From Desulforapulum autotrophicum HRM2 (lineage in GTDB: Bacteria > Desulfobacterota > Desulfobacteria > Desulfobacterales > Desulfobacteraceae), in the NCBI RefSeq assembly GCF_000020365.1, contig NC_012108.1:1488001-1552000 (forward strand): a DNA stretch of 64,000 bases. The letters are read 5' to 3'. A program made the translations under genes and the position numbers. A model generated the notes under the pieces. The model was given only the letters and a program-made list of their open reading frames with translations. It searched no databases and was not told where the DNA came from. Position 1 is the stretch's first letter, and every line of letters starts with the position of its first letter. Shown piece by piece: positions 36,442-47,102 of the stretch.

Positions 36442-36719
36442 CAGCCCCCAGCCTTTGTGATGGCATACTGCCAGAATGGGTTGGCAAATATGAGAATCAT
36501 GGAAACCACCAGGGCATAGATGGCCGTTGACTCGATCATGGCCATGGCGACAAAAAGGGTCCGGGTTAATGCGGCTGTGTGGTCTGGCTGCTGGGCAATG
36601 GATCGAAGGGCTGCCATTGCGGCAAGACCCTCTCCAATTGCAGATCCGATTGAGCCTATGGCCATGCAGAGGGCGGCTGAGAATACCGACACCATTCCGA
36701 TCAATCCAATATTATCCAT
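36441..36719 (-). CDS. atpE: N-ATPase c subunit
   Basis: The protein has 92 aa from the ATG at 36719 (MDNIGLIGMVSVF), which overlaps the end of atpB by 8 bp. A longer in-frame extension is a shadow of atpB. Two membrane helices carry the ion site: E30 (SAIGEGLAA) and E63-S64-T65 with Y68 (MIESTAIY). Na+ F-type rings have Gln at the first place, so this is the two-carboxylate form known in N-type rings. Ion choice (Na+ or H+) cannot be settled from sequence alone. Confidence 0.93.
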   Translation of the reverse strand: MDNIGLIGMVSVFSAALCMAIGSIGSAIGEGLAAMAALRSIAQQPDHTAALTRTLFVAMAMIESTAIYALVVSMILIFANPFWQYAITKAGG

Positions 36720-37428
36720 GGTTGGTTCTCCTGTCTTTGGGTTTTGGTTTAAGGGCTTTGGTTTTATCGTTCTGCAGGGCCGAGGCAATATAGACCAGGG
36801 CAAGCAGGCTGAATATGTATGCCTGGATAGTGCCGGTGAGAAGTCCCAGTCCCTGCATGACCACGGGGAAAAACAACGGGGTAACAATGAGCAGGACAAA
36901 GGTGATGACCGTGCCGCTCATGACATTGCCGTAGAGTCGCATGGCCAGGGCAAAGGTCCGGGTGATTTCCCCCATGATGTTAAAGGGGAGCATGATGGGC
37001 GAGGGTTTCAGATACTGGCCCAGATAACTTTTAAGGCTCTGGTTGGAGAGTCCGAAAACAGGTACTGCCACAAACACGCAAAGGGCAAGGGCAGTTGTGG
37101 TGGACAAAGAACCGGTGGGTGGAATGAAAAAAGGAACCACCGACAACAGGTTGGAGCAGAGAATAAAGATAAACAAGGTTCCCACAAAGGGCAGAAAGGG
37201 TTCGGGCCGTTCCAGGGTGATCTCCCTGATATGGTCGCCCATTGCCTCGACTATCACCTCAACCAGGTTCTGACCTTTTGAAAGGGTTGTATTTGAGGTC
37301 AAGTTCCGTGTGATCCTTCGGCAGAAGACGACGATCAGGACCATAATGACCCAGGTGCCGGCAAGGGTGGCGTTGATCCTTAGCCATCCCCATTCAAAGA
37401 GGATGATCTGATCGGGTGAGTATATCAC
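36712..37428 (-). CDS. atpB: N-ATPase a subunit
   Basis: The protein has 238 aa with five to six membrane helices. The essential stator Arg is in 'FALAMRLYGNVMSG', and 'TLSKGQNLVEVIVEAM' is the typical first cytoplasmic loop. It forms the ion half-channels with the c ring. Overlaps atpR by 35 bp. Confidence 0.93.
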   Translation of the reverse strand: MIYSPDQIILFEWGWLRINATLAGTWVIMVLIVVFCRRITRNLTSNTTLSKGQNLVEVIVEAMGDHIREITLERPEPFLPFVGTLFIFILCSNLLSVVPFFIPPTGSLSTTTALALCVFVAVPVFGLSNQSLKSYLGQYLKPSPIMLPFNIMGEITRTFALAMRLYGNVMSGTVITFVLLIVTPLFFPVVMQGLGLLTGTIQAYIFSLLALVYIASALQNDKTKALKPKPKDRRTNHG

Positions 37429-37723
37429 TGTTCCTTCCTCCCGGCAGGGTGGTCTTGGGTTTTTTCATTCTTGAGGTAAATAGAAAGCGCACCCATATAA
37501 AGCCTGCCATCAGAACAAGGATGCGGTAAAAGTCGTTTTCCATTAAAATGACAAACAGGGTCACAACAACTGCAGTGCGCAGGATAAAACTGATGAAAAT
37601 CCAAACTGCCCCCCTGGGTCTGTTGAGGGTCTGTTTCAGGGTGAGCCACAGCCCTCCAAAATAGAACAGCCCAGCAAGGCTTCCTGTTAGAAACAGAAGA
37701 AAGTAGCGCAAAGGGGGTGGCAT
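37394..37723 (-). CDS. atpR: N-ATPase AtpR membrane subunit
   Basis: The protein has 109 aa from ATG 37723 (MPPPLRYFLLFLTG), which has SD AAGGAG; an upstream in-frame start (37765) lies inside atpQ. Three hydrophobic helices are present, the third with a conserved-looking Arg (FIWVRFLF). AtpR is found only in N-ATPase operons and is thought to help c-ring assembly or stability. 2 bp after atpQ. Confidence 0.88.
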   Translation of the reverse strand: MPPPLRYFLLFLTGSLAGLFYFGGLWLTLKQTLNRPRGAVWIFISFILRTAVVVTLFVILMENDFYRILVLMAGFIWVRFLFTSRMKKPKTTLPGGRNSDILTRSDHPL

Positions 37724-37725
37724 AT

Positions 37726-38018
37726 TTATTCTCCTTGTCGATTGATCCATTGCCAGGCAAACCAACAGCCCAGGCAGAGCCCGGCAAAGATGAAGGTCAG
37801 GGTAAAGGATACGGCGCAGGGCCAGAGCCGGTCAAGGACTCTGCCAACCATGGCACCTGCCACCAGGGGCAGAACGATCATCCAGCCAACCGTACCAATC
37901 ATGCCAAGGCCAAAATAGATGGATTGTTTTTCCTGTTTTTGGGCCTTGATGTGCTGGTCTGTTTTTCGGGCAACGATTCCAGGCAGGGGCTCCTTGTCTG
38001 GATTGTGGGACGGCCGTG

Positions 38019-38022
<4 letters not shown>
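37726..38022 (-). CDS. atpQ: N-ATPase AtpQ membrane subunit (AtpI-like)
   Basis: The protein has 98 aa with two membrane helices ('YFGLGMIGTVGWMIVLPLVAGAMVG' in parts, and 'FTLTFIFAGLCLGCWFAW'). The C-terminus ends QWINRQGE. It holds the place of AtpI/AtpQ in the N-type gene order. Overlaps atpC by 4 bp. Confidence 0.88.
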
Positions 38023-39807
<1,785 letters not shown>

Positions 39808-39837
39808 TTAAGGAAACACATTGATCGCGATATGTTG

Positions 39838-39867
39838 AGTATGGCGTAAAGCAAACCAGGTTGTCAA
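39838..39867 (-). promoter_or_regulatory. Candidate promoter of the N-ATPase operon
   Basis: Minus strand TTGACA (39862-39867), an 18-bp spacer and CATACT (39838-39843), giving a leader of about 55 nt before atpD. Confidence 0.45.
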
Positions 39868-39908
39868 ATGGAATTTTAAGGTGTCAGGTGTTGCAGATAC
39901 AGCTGTCC

Positions 39909-41189
39909 CTATTTCTTAAGTTGAAATTTGTCCAGGCGGTTTCCGGCGCTGTCAAAGGCTTCACAGGTAAGGGTGTTGTTGTCCACCCGGATGACCTGAA
40001 AGAGCTGTTGCCCCGTTGCCGTTACTTCCATGAGAGGATCGTAGCGATGGTTGACGGGGTAGGATTTGGGACCACTTACCGAAGTGACATAGACCGTTCC
40101 CCGGTTCTGCCCGACAATGGCTTGACCACTGACAAGCCTTTTGGTGCGGGCATAGGTGTGGTCATGGCCCTGGAGAACAAGATCCACTGAAAAACGATCA
40201 AAGATTGGCACAAACAACTCCTGGCGACGATGATCCCTTCCCCTGTGGCCCGTGGAATAAATAGGCTGGTGAATCGCTGCAATCGTCCAGGGTTGGGGAT
40301 TGTCGGCAAGGATGGTTTCCAGCCATTGGGCCTGGACTTCAAGCTGTTCATTGCCGTTGAGCATGATGAATCTCACCCCCTGGTAATCCAGGAAATAGGC
40401 GGTTTCTTCAAGGCCTTTTGGGCCATTCTCCGGCAGGGTGAACTGGGGCCGCCACAGGGGAAAAATACGGAAGGCATCCCCTTTGATCCTGCGGCGGTCT
40501 GGATATTCGTGGTTGCCCGGCACAAGGATCATGGGGGTGACGCGTGGAATAAAACCAATGGCGTCAAACAACTCCTCCCACTCCCGGTCCTTGTCACCGT
40601 TATCCACAAGGTCTCCCACAAAATGCCAGAATGCGGCATCCGGGGCCGTTGAAAAGGCCGTCCTGAAAGTCCTTGAACACAAGGATTTTACCTGTTCCTG
40701 GGGATCTCCAAAATAGACAAAGGAAAAGGGGGTGAAGGTATTCTGGGCTGTTCTGAACTGATTCCACTCGCTCCAGACGGTGCCGTTCCCGACCCGGTAA
40801 GCATAGAGGGTGCCGGGTGTCAGCTCTTTGAACACCACGGAGTGGGAGAAAACAATTGAATTGTCGTCCAGGGTAACGGTTTCATTGAGGGCCGGTGTGG
40901 TTGAGGCTTTGGTGGCAAAATCGGGAGATCCCGTGGCCTTTGCGATTTCAGCCCTCGAATTTGTGGCGATGGAAGGGGTTCTCCAGGTCACGGCCTGACT
41001 TGAGGCCGGTGTCTGGGTGAGGTTGAGAATAATTCGGCTGGGTATTGGCGACTGCTGTAACTGGGGTTGCCCGGACAGGGTGTTGAGAGGGGTTGTAGCA
41101 CAACCCACGGTAAGGAGCAATGCCACCAGGAGCAGCAATGGTTTTGACTGGATGGATTTTAAATCCCATTTCCTTGAATTGAAAAACAT
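39909..41189 (-). CDS. Purple-acid-phosphatase-like metallophosphoesterase lipoprotein
   Basis: The protein has 426 aa. The N-terminal hydrophobic stretch ends in a lipobox with Cys30 (LLTVGC). A fibronectin-like PAP N-domain (about 45-145) with 'SQAVTWRTP' precedes the catalytic domain. Catalytic-domain metal motifs are FGDPQ, GDLVDNGD, PGNHEYP, and the terminal GHDHTYAR. Likely a periplasm-facing phosphoesterase. Encoded downstream of the TonB receptor on the same strand, 81 bp apart with a hairpin between. Confidence 0.85.
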   Translation of the reverse strand: MFFNSRKWDLKSIQSKPLLLLVALLLTVGCATTPLNTLSGQPQLQQSPIPSRIILNLTQTPASSQAVTWRTPSIATNSRAEIAKATGSPDFATKASTTPALNETVTLDDNSIVFSHSVVFKELTPGTLYAYRVGNGTVWSEWNQFRTAQNTFTPFSFVYFGDPQEQVKSLCSRTFRTAFSTAPDAAFWHFVGDLVDNGDKDREWEELFDAIGFIPRVTPMILVPGNHEYPDRRRIKGDAFRIFPLWRPQFTLPENGPKGLEETAYFLDYQGVRFIMLNGNEQLEVQAQWLETILADNPQPWTIAAIHQPIYSTGHRGRDHRRQELFVPIFDRFSVDLVLQGHDHTYARTKRLVSGQAIVGQNRGTVYVTSVSGPKSYPVNHRYDPLMEVTATGQQLFQVIRVDNNTLTCEAFDSAGNRLDKFQLKK

Positions 41190-41216
41190 TTGGGGCTCCT
41201 TTTCCGGGCCATGAAT

Positions 41217-41240
41217 GGGGACGGATATGGATCCGTCCCC
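41217..41240 (-). terminator. Hairpin between the TonB receptor and phosphoesterase genes
   Basis: GGGGACGGAT and ATCCGTCCCC form a perfect 10-bp stem with a 4-nt loop. No U-tract follows on the minus strand, so it could be an mRNA-stabilising or attenuating hairpin instead of a terminator. Confidence 0.45.
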
Positions 41241-41270
41241 AGGGGTACAAATTTTATTCAGATTATAGGA

Positions 41271-43334
41271 CTAAAGGTCAAGGGAGAAACCTACCCTGAA
41301 ATTTCTTCCCTCTCCAGGAAAACCGATTTCCTGTTCATAATCTTCGTCAAGCAGGTTGTTCAATGACACATAAACGCTCATCCTGTCACGGAATTTTTTC
41401 GAAATCCGGGTGTTGAGGATGAAATAGTCATCACTTCTCGTGGTTTCATTGGTGGGGTCCAGGGGTGTTGGAAGATCCTCATACATGGTGTCGACATAGA
41501 TTCCCTGGAGGTCCACCTTGACGAGTACTTTTGGGATGGTCAACGCACATCCCAAACCATACTTGTTCTCAGGAACCCCTGCCACCTTGTCTGTGACCCG
41601 GTTGTCGCTTTCATCTTTCGCATGATTGTAGGTATAGTTGGCGTTCACGGAAAAATAGTCGCAGAAGACCACCTTGACTGAGGTCTCAAATCCCAACATG
41701 GAAACGTCTTCCACATTGGAATATACATCATCACCCACGAGGTTCTGGACATAGTCCCTGGAGATCCAGCCTGAGATGTCGTGGTAGAATCCTGACACAT
41801 CGGCCGTGACGCGTTTGCCAAAAGCCTTTGTCACCCCCAGGGTGTAGTTGATGCTCTTTTCCGCGGTTAAGTCTGGATTTCCGCTGGAGGATGAGTAGAG
41901 CTGTCCCAAAGTTGGGAACCTGGTTTTCTTGGCCACGGAGCCGTAAACTTTAATCTGGTCCTTTTCCCAGGTGAATCCAGCCATGGGGTTGAATTCAGAC
42001 ATTGTGGAAGGTGTTTCCATGTCTGTTTGCCCCTCAAAAACGTAGTTTGAGCTGGATAGTTTTTCATAAACGTAATCCTGGGCTTCGGTGATATCAAACC
42101 AGTCATAGGATGCACCGGCATAGAGGGCGAGACCAAAATTGGTGAAGAATTCATGCTCGGTTCCAATGGATCCCGTGTATGCCTCATATTTGTTGTAGGG
42201 CAGGTAGTCATCATCCCTGCCTTCATGGGTGTCCTGCTTAAAATGCAGGGAGACATGGCCTTTGTGCATGTCGGCAAACTGAAAGTCACCAAACAAAGAT
42301 CCCCCGACAAAGTTGTCTTTGTATGTGCTTTCTGCAACCACAGTGTCAAAATCTGGGCCATCATAGGAGACATAGACATCTTGGTGGTCATGGTAAAACA
42401 GCTTGCCCCTGAGGGTCAGGGCACTTGAAATGGTATGTTTCCCGCTTAAATCGACTCCCCAGTCCCTGTAGTCGTCAAACCGTGAATAGGATGAAAACGC
42501 CGGTTTGTCGCCGGCTTTCGGGAAATACTTTGCATAATCCGTGGCAAGTGGATGTCCAAATTCAGAATCCATGATGTGAAAGCTGACAAAGTATTCGGAA
42601 TCCGTTGTGGGAGTAATGCCCATTCTTGCCCAGAATTTGTCCTTTTTATAGTCTGAATTGATCCGGAAACCACCGTCTTCAAGAATTTTACCTTTTACCT
42701 CTGTGGGTTCAAAATCATCGGACATCCGCCAGCCGTCCGATTCCTCGTGGAGATAACTCAGCCAGTAATTGACGGCCCCAATCTGGTTTCCGTGGGACAA
42801 TCCCCCTGAGTAAGTGCCGTTTTCTCCAATTTCTCCCTGGAGGCTGAGGCTGGGTTTCTGGGTCCCTTTTTTGGTAACGACGTTGATAACGGCAATCTGG
42901 GCATTGGCGCCGTAGAGAACCGAAGGGGCGTTTTTGGTGATCTCAATCTTGCTGATGATGCCCACGGGTATCTGGTCAAGGTTGAGCTTGCCGTAGTATG
43001 TTTCATAGTAGGGAATGCCATCAATTAAAAACAAGGTCTTTTCCGAACCAAATCCGTGGATTGAAACCTCGGGTTCATTTTTACTTCCCCGGGTCATGGT
43101 GATGCCCGGCGCAAATTTCAGGGCTTCAGCAAGGGTGGTGCTGTTGGTGGCCTTGATCTCAACGTCTGTGATTACCTGGGAGATACCAATGTCAGCCACA
43201 TCTGTTTTTTCCCCTTTGACAACAATGTCTCCCAGGGAAAAGGTATCGTCCGGGTCCGGGGTGGCTGCGTAAAGATCTCCTCCTGCCATGGCCATCAATA
43301 AAATGGCTGCCACGGCATACCGTCTAAATTTCAT
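41271..43334 (-). CDS. TonB-dependent outer-membrane receptor
   Basis: The protein has 687 aa. It has a signal peptide (cleavage near LYAATPD), then a plug domain (VITDVEIKATNSTTLAEALKFAPGI ... LFLIDGIPYYETYYG ... IEITKNAPSVLYGANAQIAVINVVTKKG, in pieces). The beta-barrel ends FRVGFSLDL with a C-terminal hydrophobic end suited to BamA. The substrate is not evident. It is divergent from the FecBCD-type operon at 43691, so the two probably form one uptake route. Medium length with aromatic-rich loops. Confidence 0.9.
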   Translation of the reverse strand: MKFRRYAVAAILLMAMAGGDLYAATPDPDDTFSLGDIVVKGEKTDVADIGISQVITDVEIKATNSTTLAEALKFAPGITMTRGSKNEPEVSIHGFGSEKTLFLIDGIPYYETYYGKLNLDQIPVGIISKIEITKNAPSVLYGANAQIAVINVVTKKGTQKPSLSLQGEIGENGTYSGGLSHGNQIGAVNYWLSYLHEESDGWRMSDDFEPTEVKGKILEDGGFRINSDYKKDKFWARMGITPTTDSEYFVSFHIMDSEFGHPLATDYAKYFPKAGDKPAFSSYSRFDDYRDWGVDLSGKHTISSALTLRGKLFYHDHQDVYVSYDGPDFDTVVAESTYKDNFVGGSLFGDFQFADMHKGHVSLHFKQDTHEGRDDDYLPYNKYEAYTGSIGTEHEFFTNFGLALYAGASYDWFDITEAQDYVYEKLSSSNYVFEGQTDMETPSTMSEFNPMAGFTWEKDQIKVYGSVAKKTRFPTLGQLYSSSSGNPDLTAEKSINYTLGVTKAFGKRVTADVSGFYHDISGWISRDYVQNLVGDDVYSNVEDVSMLGFETSVKVVFCDYFSVNANYTYNHAKDESDNRVTDKVAGVPENKYGLGCALTIPKVLVKVDLQGIYVDTMYEDLPTPLDPTNETTRSDDYFILNTRISKKFRDRMSVYVSLNNLLDEDYEQEIGFPGEGRNFRVGFSLDL

Positions 43335-43426
43335 TCATCTTCTCCTTTTTTGATTTTCCTTTAAAAAATAATGCCAAATGGTTATAAGGCATACAACTCC
43401 TTCTTTTAGGTCGGCATTTTCTTTTT

Positions 43427-43454
43427 TTGACCCTGGTGTTGTCAAGTATATTAT
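43427..43454 (+). promoter_or_regulatory. Candidate promoter of the FecBCD-type operon
   Basis: TTGACC (43427-43432), a 16-bp spacer and TATTAT (43449-43454). This would give a long leader of about 230 nt before the substrate-binding protein gene. Confidence 0.45.
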
Positions 43455-43543
43455 GAATCTCTCCTAAGAAGGACAATGGATAACCATGGATGACAATTTT
43501 TTAGGGGTTTTAACTAATATGTTGACAACCATTACTCCCTTTT

Positions 43544-43661
43544 TTATAACCGGCACGGCCGGAGCGGGGATATGGCATCTGATTACAAGGAAATTTGAAC
43601 CTTCGCAGCAGAGGCGACTGGGGAGAGGTTTTGCCCCTAGCGGATTAAACGGCAGATGCCA
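43544..43661 (+). promoter_or_regulatory. Structured leader upstream of the FecB-like gene, derived from the repeat family
   Basis: The segment starts ATAACCGGCACGGCCGG, as in module S1. A closed domain follows: TGGCATCT (43573-43580) pairs perfectly with AGATGCCA (43654-43661), enclosing an AAGG/CCTT hairpin and a GGGG/CCCC hairpin. The sequence CGGATTAAACGGCA also resembles part of module L2. No cobalamin, TPP or FMN riboswitch core is visible. It may act as a regulatory leader or may be a decayed repeat. Confidence 0.4.
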
Positions 43662-43690
43662 CATCTGTTCACAAACAGGAGAGAAAAAAG

Positions 43691-44725
43691 ATGAAAAAAT
43701 ATCTGATTTACACGCTGATCGTAATTGCGGTCCTTTTGCCGGGCAACGGCTGGAGCCAGACCCGTACATTGGTGGATATGGTTGGTCGTACTGTGAGTCT
43801 GACCCGACCCGTCAACCGAATCGTGACAACGTTTAAGCCCACCACCCTGTGCCTTTTTTCCATGGGCCTTCAGGATAAACTGGTGGGAATAGATACCAGT
43901 TCAAAGAAAGATCCCCTGACCCTGGCTGTGATGCCGGACGTGGCTAAACTCACGGCAGTGGGAAGTAAATCAACCGGGATCAATTTTGAAACAGTGACCT
44001 CCCTGAAACCGGATCTGGTTATCCTCTACGCCCAGAAAGACGGTTTTGATCTTGCCCAGAGACTGGGTGTCATGGAGATACCTAGCATCATCATTCTGCC
44101 CGAAAGCTTTGAAAGCGTTAAAACCAGCCTCAACATCATTGCCCTGGCCGCTGGCGTGCCTGAAAGGGCAGACCGGGTTGTGAAACTCATGGATGGGGTA
44201 CTCCTGATGGTTGACCATCGGGTGGCCACCCTGGGTGTCCAGGAGCAAAAGACCGGCTATTTTGCCTCGTCAAGGGGGCTGTTCAGCACAGCCACGGGAA
44301 GCATGCTCCAGGATGAGATCTTTCAACGGGCAGGGGTGGTCAACGTGGCCCATGATCTTCAGGGGTATTTCCAGGATATTTCCCCTGAGCAGCTTTTACG
44401 CTGGAATCCAGACCTGATGGTCATTTCACAGCACCTTCATAATCCTGTTGCTAAACGGCTGAATGATCCGGTTTTAAGGCGGGTGAAAGCCGTTGCCAAC
44501 CGGGATGTGTACCGATCCCCATCCAACCTTGCCCCCTGGGATTTTCCATCGCCCCTGGCCGTTCTTGGTACGCTGTGGCTTGCCAACAGGGCCTATCCCG
44601 ATCTCTTTTCAGATATTGATCTTGGTGTTGAAGTTGACCGGTTCCATGCTGAGCTCTTTGGACGAACAATGACCGAAATGGGCGGCACGCTCAACGACCT
44701 TGTCCTTGACGGAGCTGGCCTGTGA
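43691..44725 (+). CDS. FecB/BtuF-type periplasmic substrate-binding protein
   Basis: The protein has 344 aa with a signal peptide (YLIYTLIVIAVLLPGNGWSQ). The class III binding-protein pattern: 'VDMVGRTVSLTRPVNRIVTTFKPTT', 'DLVILYAQKDG', 'APWDFPSPLAVLGTLWLANRAYP' and the end 'RFHAELFGRTM'. The C-terminal pattern resembles the MolA/HemV-like branch, so molybdate/tungstate or a metal chelate is possible. SD AGGAG. Confidence 0.88.
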   Translation: MKKYLIYTLIVIAVLLPGNGWSQTRTLVDMVGRTVSLTRPVNRIVTTFKPTTLCLFSMGLQDKLVGIDTSSKKDPLTLAVMPDVAKLTAVGSKSTGINFETVTSLKPDLVILYAQKDGFDLAQRLGVMEIPSIIILPESFESVKTSLNIIALAAGVPERADRVVKLMDGVLLMVDHRVATLGVQEQKTGYFASSRGLFSTATGSMLQDEIFQRAGVVNVAHDLQGYFQDISPEQLLRWNPDLMVISQHLHNPVAKRLNDPVLRRVKAVANRDVYRSPSNLAPWDFPSPLAVLGTLWLANRAYPDLFSDIDLGVEVDRFHAELFGRTMTEMGGTLNDLVLDGAGL

Positions 44726-45762
44726 CCCCTGGTGTTGAATCCTATGGAACAACCAGGAGGCGTCTGATTCTTTTCCTGGGTACGGTTTTACTGCTTCTCT
44801 TTCTTGCCTCCCTTTTTGTGGGGCGGTTTGAGGTCTTTCCAAGTGATATCCGGGAGATGATTGCGGCTTTTTTTTCAGGGGCCTCCCTTTCACCGGATCT
44901 TGTCTCAAAACAGCTTGTAATCCTCTGGATTCGTCTTCCCAGGTGCCTCATGGCCGTGCTGGTGGGCATGGGGCTGTCTGTTTCAGGGGCTGTTTACCAG
45001 GCCTTGTTCAGAAATCCCCTTGTTTCCCCCGACATCCTCGGGGTTGCTGCCGGATGCACCTTTGGTGCGGCCCTCGGCCTGGTGCTTCCGGGGTATCATT
45101 TTTCCCTGGTGCACCTGCTGTCCTTCGGGTTCGGGCTTGGGGCCGTTGGTCTGGCCATTGCCATTGCCCGGCTAATTTCGGTCAAGCCCATCATTGTGCT
45201 TGTTCTTTCCGGCATGGTGGTCATGTCATTTTTCAACGCCCTTTTAATGGTGCTTAAATATTTTTCAGATCCCTTTGATGAGCTTCCAAGCATTGTTTTC
45301 TGGATTATGGGCAGCCTCACCCGGGTTGCCTGGAACGATATTTTCATCATTGCCCCGGTTACGGTGCTGGGGCTCTTGTTTTTCATGCTGCTGCGCTTCA
45401 GGCTCAATGTTCTATCCCTGGGAGATGTTCAGTCAAAATCCCTGGGCATGAATCCGGGGCTGTTTCGATTCCTATTTATTGTCACAAGCTCATTCATCGT
45501 TGCCATGACCGTTGCCACCTGTGGTCAAATTTCCTGGATCGGATTGATTATTCCCCACATGGCAAGAACCATTGCAGGACCGGAGCATGAACGGATGTTG
45601 CCTGTGACCGCCCTTTTGGGCGCCCTTTTCCTTTTGGCGGCAGACGATGTGGCAAGGTCTGTTTCAGCAGCTGAAATTCCCGTGGGCATCATTACGGCAC
45701 TCACCGGTGCCCCGGTTTTTGGATTTCTTCTCTACAAGAACAGGGGAAGCGGATGGATTTAA
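44722..45762 (+). CDS. FecCD-type ABC transporter permease
   Basis: The protein has 346 aa with about ten membrane helices. Family motifs: 'LVGMGLSVSGAVYQALFRNPLVSPDILGVAAGCTFGAALGL' (in parts) and the ATPase-contact loop 'GQISWIGLIIPHMARTIAGPEHERMLP'. GTG start, overlapping the binding-protein gene by 4 bp. Confidence 0.93.
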   Translation: MTPGVESYGTTRRRLILFLGTVLLLLFLASLFVGRFEVFPSDIREMIAAFFSGASLSPDLVSKQLVILWIRLPRCLMAVLVGMGLSVSGAVYQALFRNPLVSPDILGVAAGCTFGAALGLVLPGYHFSLVHLLSFGFGLGAVGLAIAIARLISVKPIIVLVLSGMVVMSFFNALLMVLKYFSDPFDELPSIVFWIMGSLTRVAWNDIFIIAPVTVLGLLFFMLLRFRLNVLSLGDVQSKSLGMNPGLFRFLFIVTSSFIVAMTVATCGQISWIGLIIPHMARTIAGPEHERMLPVTALLGALFLLAADDVARSVSAAEIPVGIITALTGAPVFGFLLYKNRGSGWI

Positions 45763-46562
45763 CCGTTGAATGCTGTGGGCTGGGGTTCAGGTACGGTCAG
45801 ACCCAGATCCTTGATGACATTTCGTTTGGAATCAAGCCCGGGCTTTTTTATGCCATCCTTGGAAAAAACGGCTCAGGCAAGACTACCCTTCTCCACTGTC
45901 TCAATAAAATTTTAAAGCCGACGGCCGGAACTGTCAGGATTCTGGGCCGGAATATGGCAGATTTTTCCCAGGGAGAAATCGCCCGGCACATCAGTTTTGT
46001 ACCCCAGGAGCACATGGAGATTTTTCCCTTCCGGGTGATTGATGTGGTGGTCATGGGAAGGGCGCCGTTTATCGGGTTGACCAAAATACCCGGCCAGGAG
46101 GACCGCAGACTTGCCATGGATGCCTTAAGATTGCTCGGTTCCGAGCATCTTGCCGGGTGTAACTTTAACCGGATTTCAGGGGGCGAGCGCCAGATTGTCC
46201 TCCTTGCCATGGCCCTTGTCCAGGCAGGCCGGGTCATGCTGCTGGATGAGCCCACCAACCACCTTGACTTCCACAATCAATATCACCTTCTTCGAAGGAT
46301 CAAAACCCTCTGTGCCACCCAGCAAACAAGTGTGATCGCCTCCATGCACGATCCCAACATGGCCATGTGCTTTGCAGACAGGGTCATCATGCTTAAGCAC
46401 GGCAGGATTATTGCCGCAGGCGGTCTGGACGAAACCATGACCACGGCCAACCTCGACCGTCTGTACGAAACCAAAACCGTGGCAGTCTCCACCCTGGAAC
46501 GAACACGTTTCTTTTTACCGGAATCGGCAGTGGACGGCCTGGAAACCGATACCTATCAATAA
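45753..46562 (+). CDS. ABC transporter ATP-binding protein (FecE/BtuD type)
   Basis: The protein has 269 aa. Walker A GKNGSGKT, signature ISGGERQ, Walker B VMLLDEPTNHLD. Overlaps the permease gene by 10 bp. It supplies ATP hydrolysis to the FecCD-type permease. Confidence 0.95.
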   Translation: MDLTVECCGLGFRYGQTQILDDISFGIKPGLFYAILGKNGSGKTTLLHCLNKILKPTAGTVRILGRNMADFSQGEIARHISFVPQEHMEIFPFRVIDVVVMGRAPFIGLTKIPGQEDRRLAMDALRLLGSEHLAGCNFNRISGGERQIVLLAMALVQAGRVMLLDEPTNHLDFHNQYHLLRRIKTLCATQQTSVIASMHDPNMAMCFADRVIMLKHGRIIAAGGLDETMTTANLDRLYETKTVAVSTLERTRFFLPESAVDGLETDTYQ

Positions 46563-46574
46563 ACAGGAGTAAGC

Positions 46575-47102
46575 ATGCACGTCATCATCACAGGAGGGGT
46601 TCAAAGTGGAAAATCAACCCTGGCAGCCGGCCTTGTTTCATTTTTAAAGGATCGGGGGCTACCCATTGCAGGCATTCTTGCCACGGGGCTGTGGAAGGAT
46701 AACCTGCGCCACGGCTTTGACCTGACGGATCTGAAAACAGGGATTACAACACCCCTTGCAAGGCGGGTGAGTCGCCAGGAGAGCCGGGGCATAACCCCGT
46801 TTGAATTTTTTGACCAAGGTATGGCCGCAGGCAAAGGGGCCCTTGATGCCAAAAGTTGTGCCCATGCCCGGATGATCATGGTGGATGAGGTGGGCAAGCT
46901 TGAACTCATGGATCAGGGATGGGCCCCATTTCTGACAGGCCTTATTTTAATTCCGCGGGCCGTTCATGTCTGGATTGTCCGGGAAAATCTTGTTAAAGCG
47001 GTTTGTCGTCACTGGCATCTTGACCGGGTGGAAATCGTCCATGTCAGCGACACGGCTGCACTTGAACGTCTTAAACGATTGTGTGTAAAGGAACAACAAT
47101 GA
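46575..47102 (+). CDS. THEP1-like nucleoside-triphosphatase / MobB-like P-loop protein
   Basis: The protein has 175 aa. P-loop GGVQSGKST at residues 7-15 and Walker B 'MIMVDEVGKLEL', followed by 'PFLTGLI' as in the NTPase_1 (THEP1) family. The cellular role of the family is not well defined; homologues often lie with molybdenum or metal transport genes. 12 bp after the ATPase gene, with its own SD (AGGAG). Confidence 0.75.
   Translation: MHVIITGGVQSGKSTLAAGLVSFLKDRGLPIAGILATGLWKDNLRHGFDLTDLKTGITTPLARRVSRQESRGITPFEFFDQGMAAGKGALDAKSCAHARMIMVDEVGKLELMDQGWAPFLTGLILIPRAVHVWIVRENLVKAVCRHWHLDRVEIVHVSDTAALERLKRLCVKEQQ

Noticed and set aside
35686-37281. Antisense frames of 230 and 253 codons over the N-ATPase genes
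   Set aside because: The opposite strand encodes certain AtpF, AtpE and AtpB proteins; GC-rich third positions give long antisense frames.
43544-43661. Cobalamin, TPP or FMN riboswitch
   Set aside because: None of the conserved cores of these classes is visible on either strand; kept only as an unnamed structured leader.
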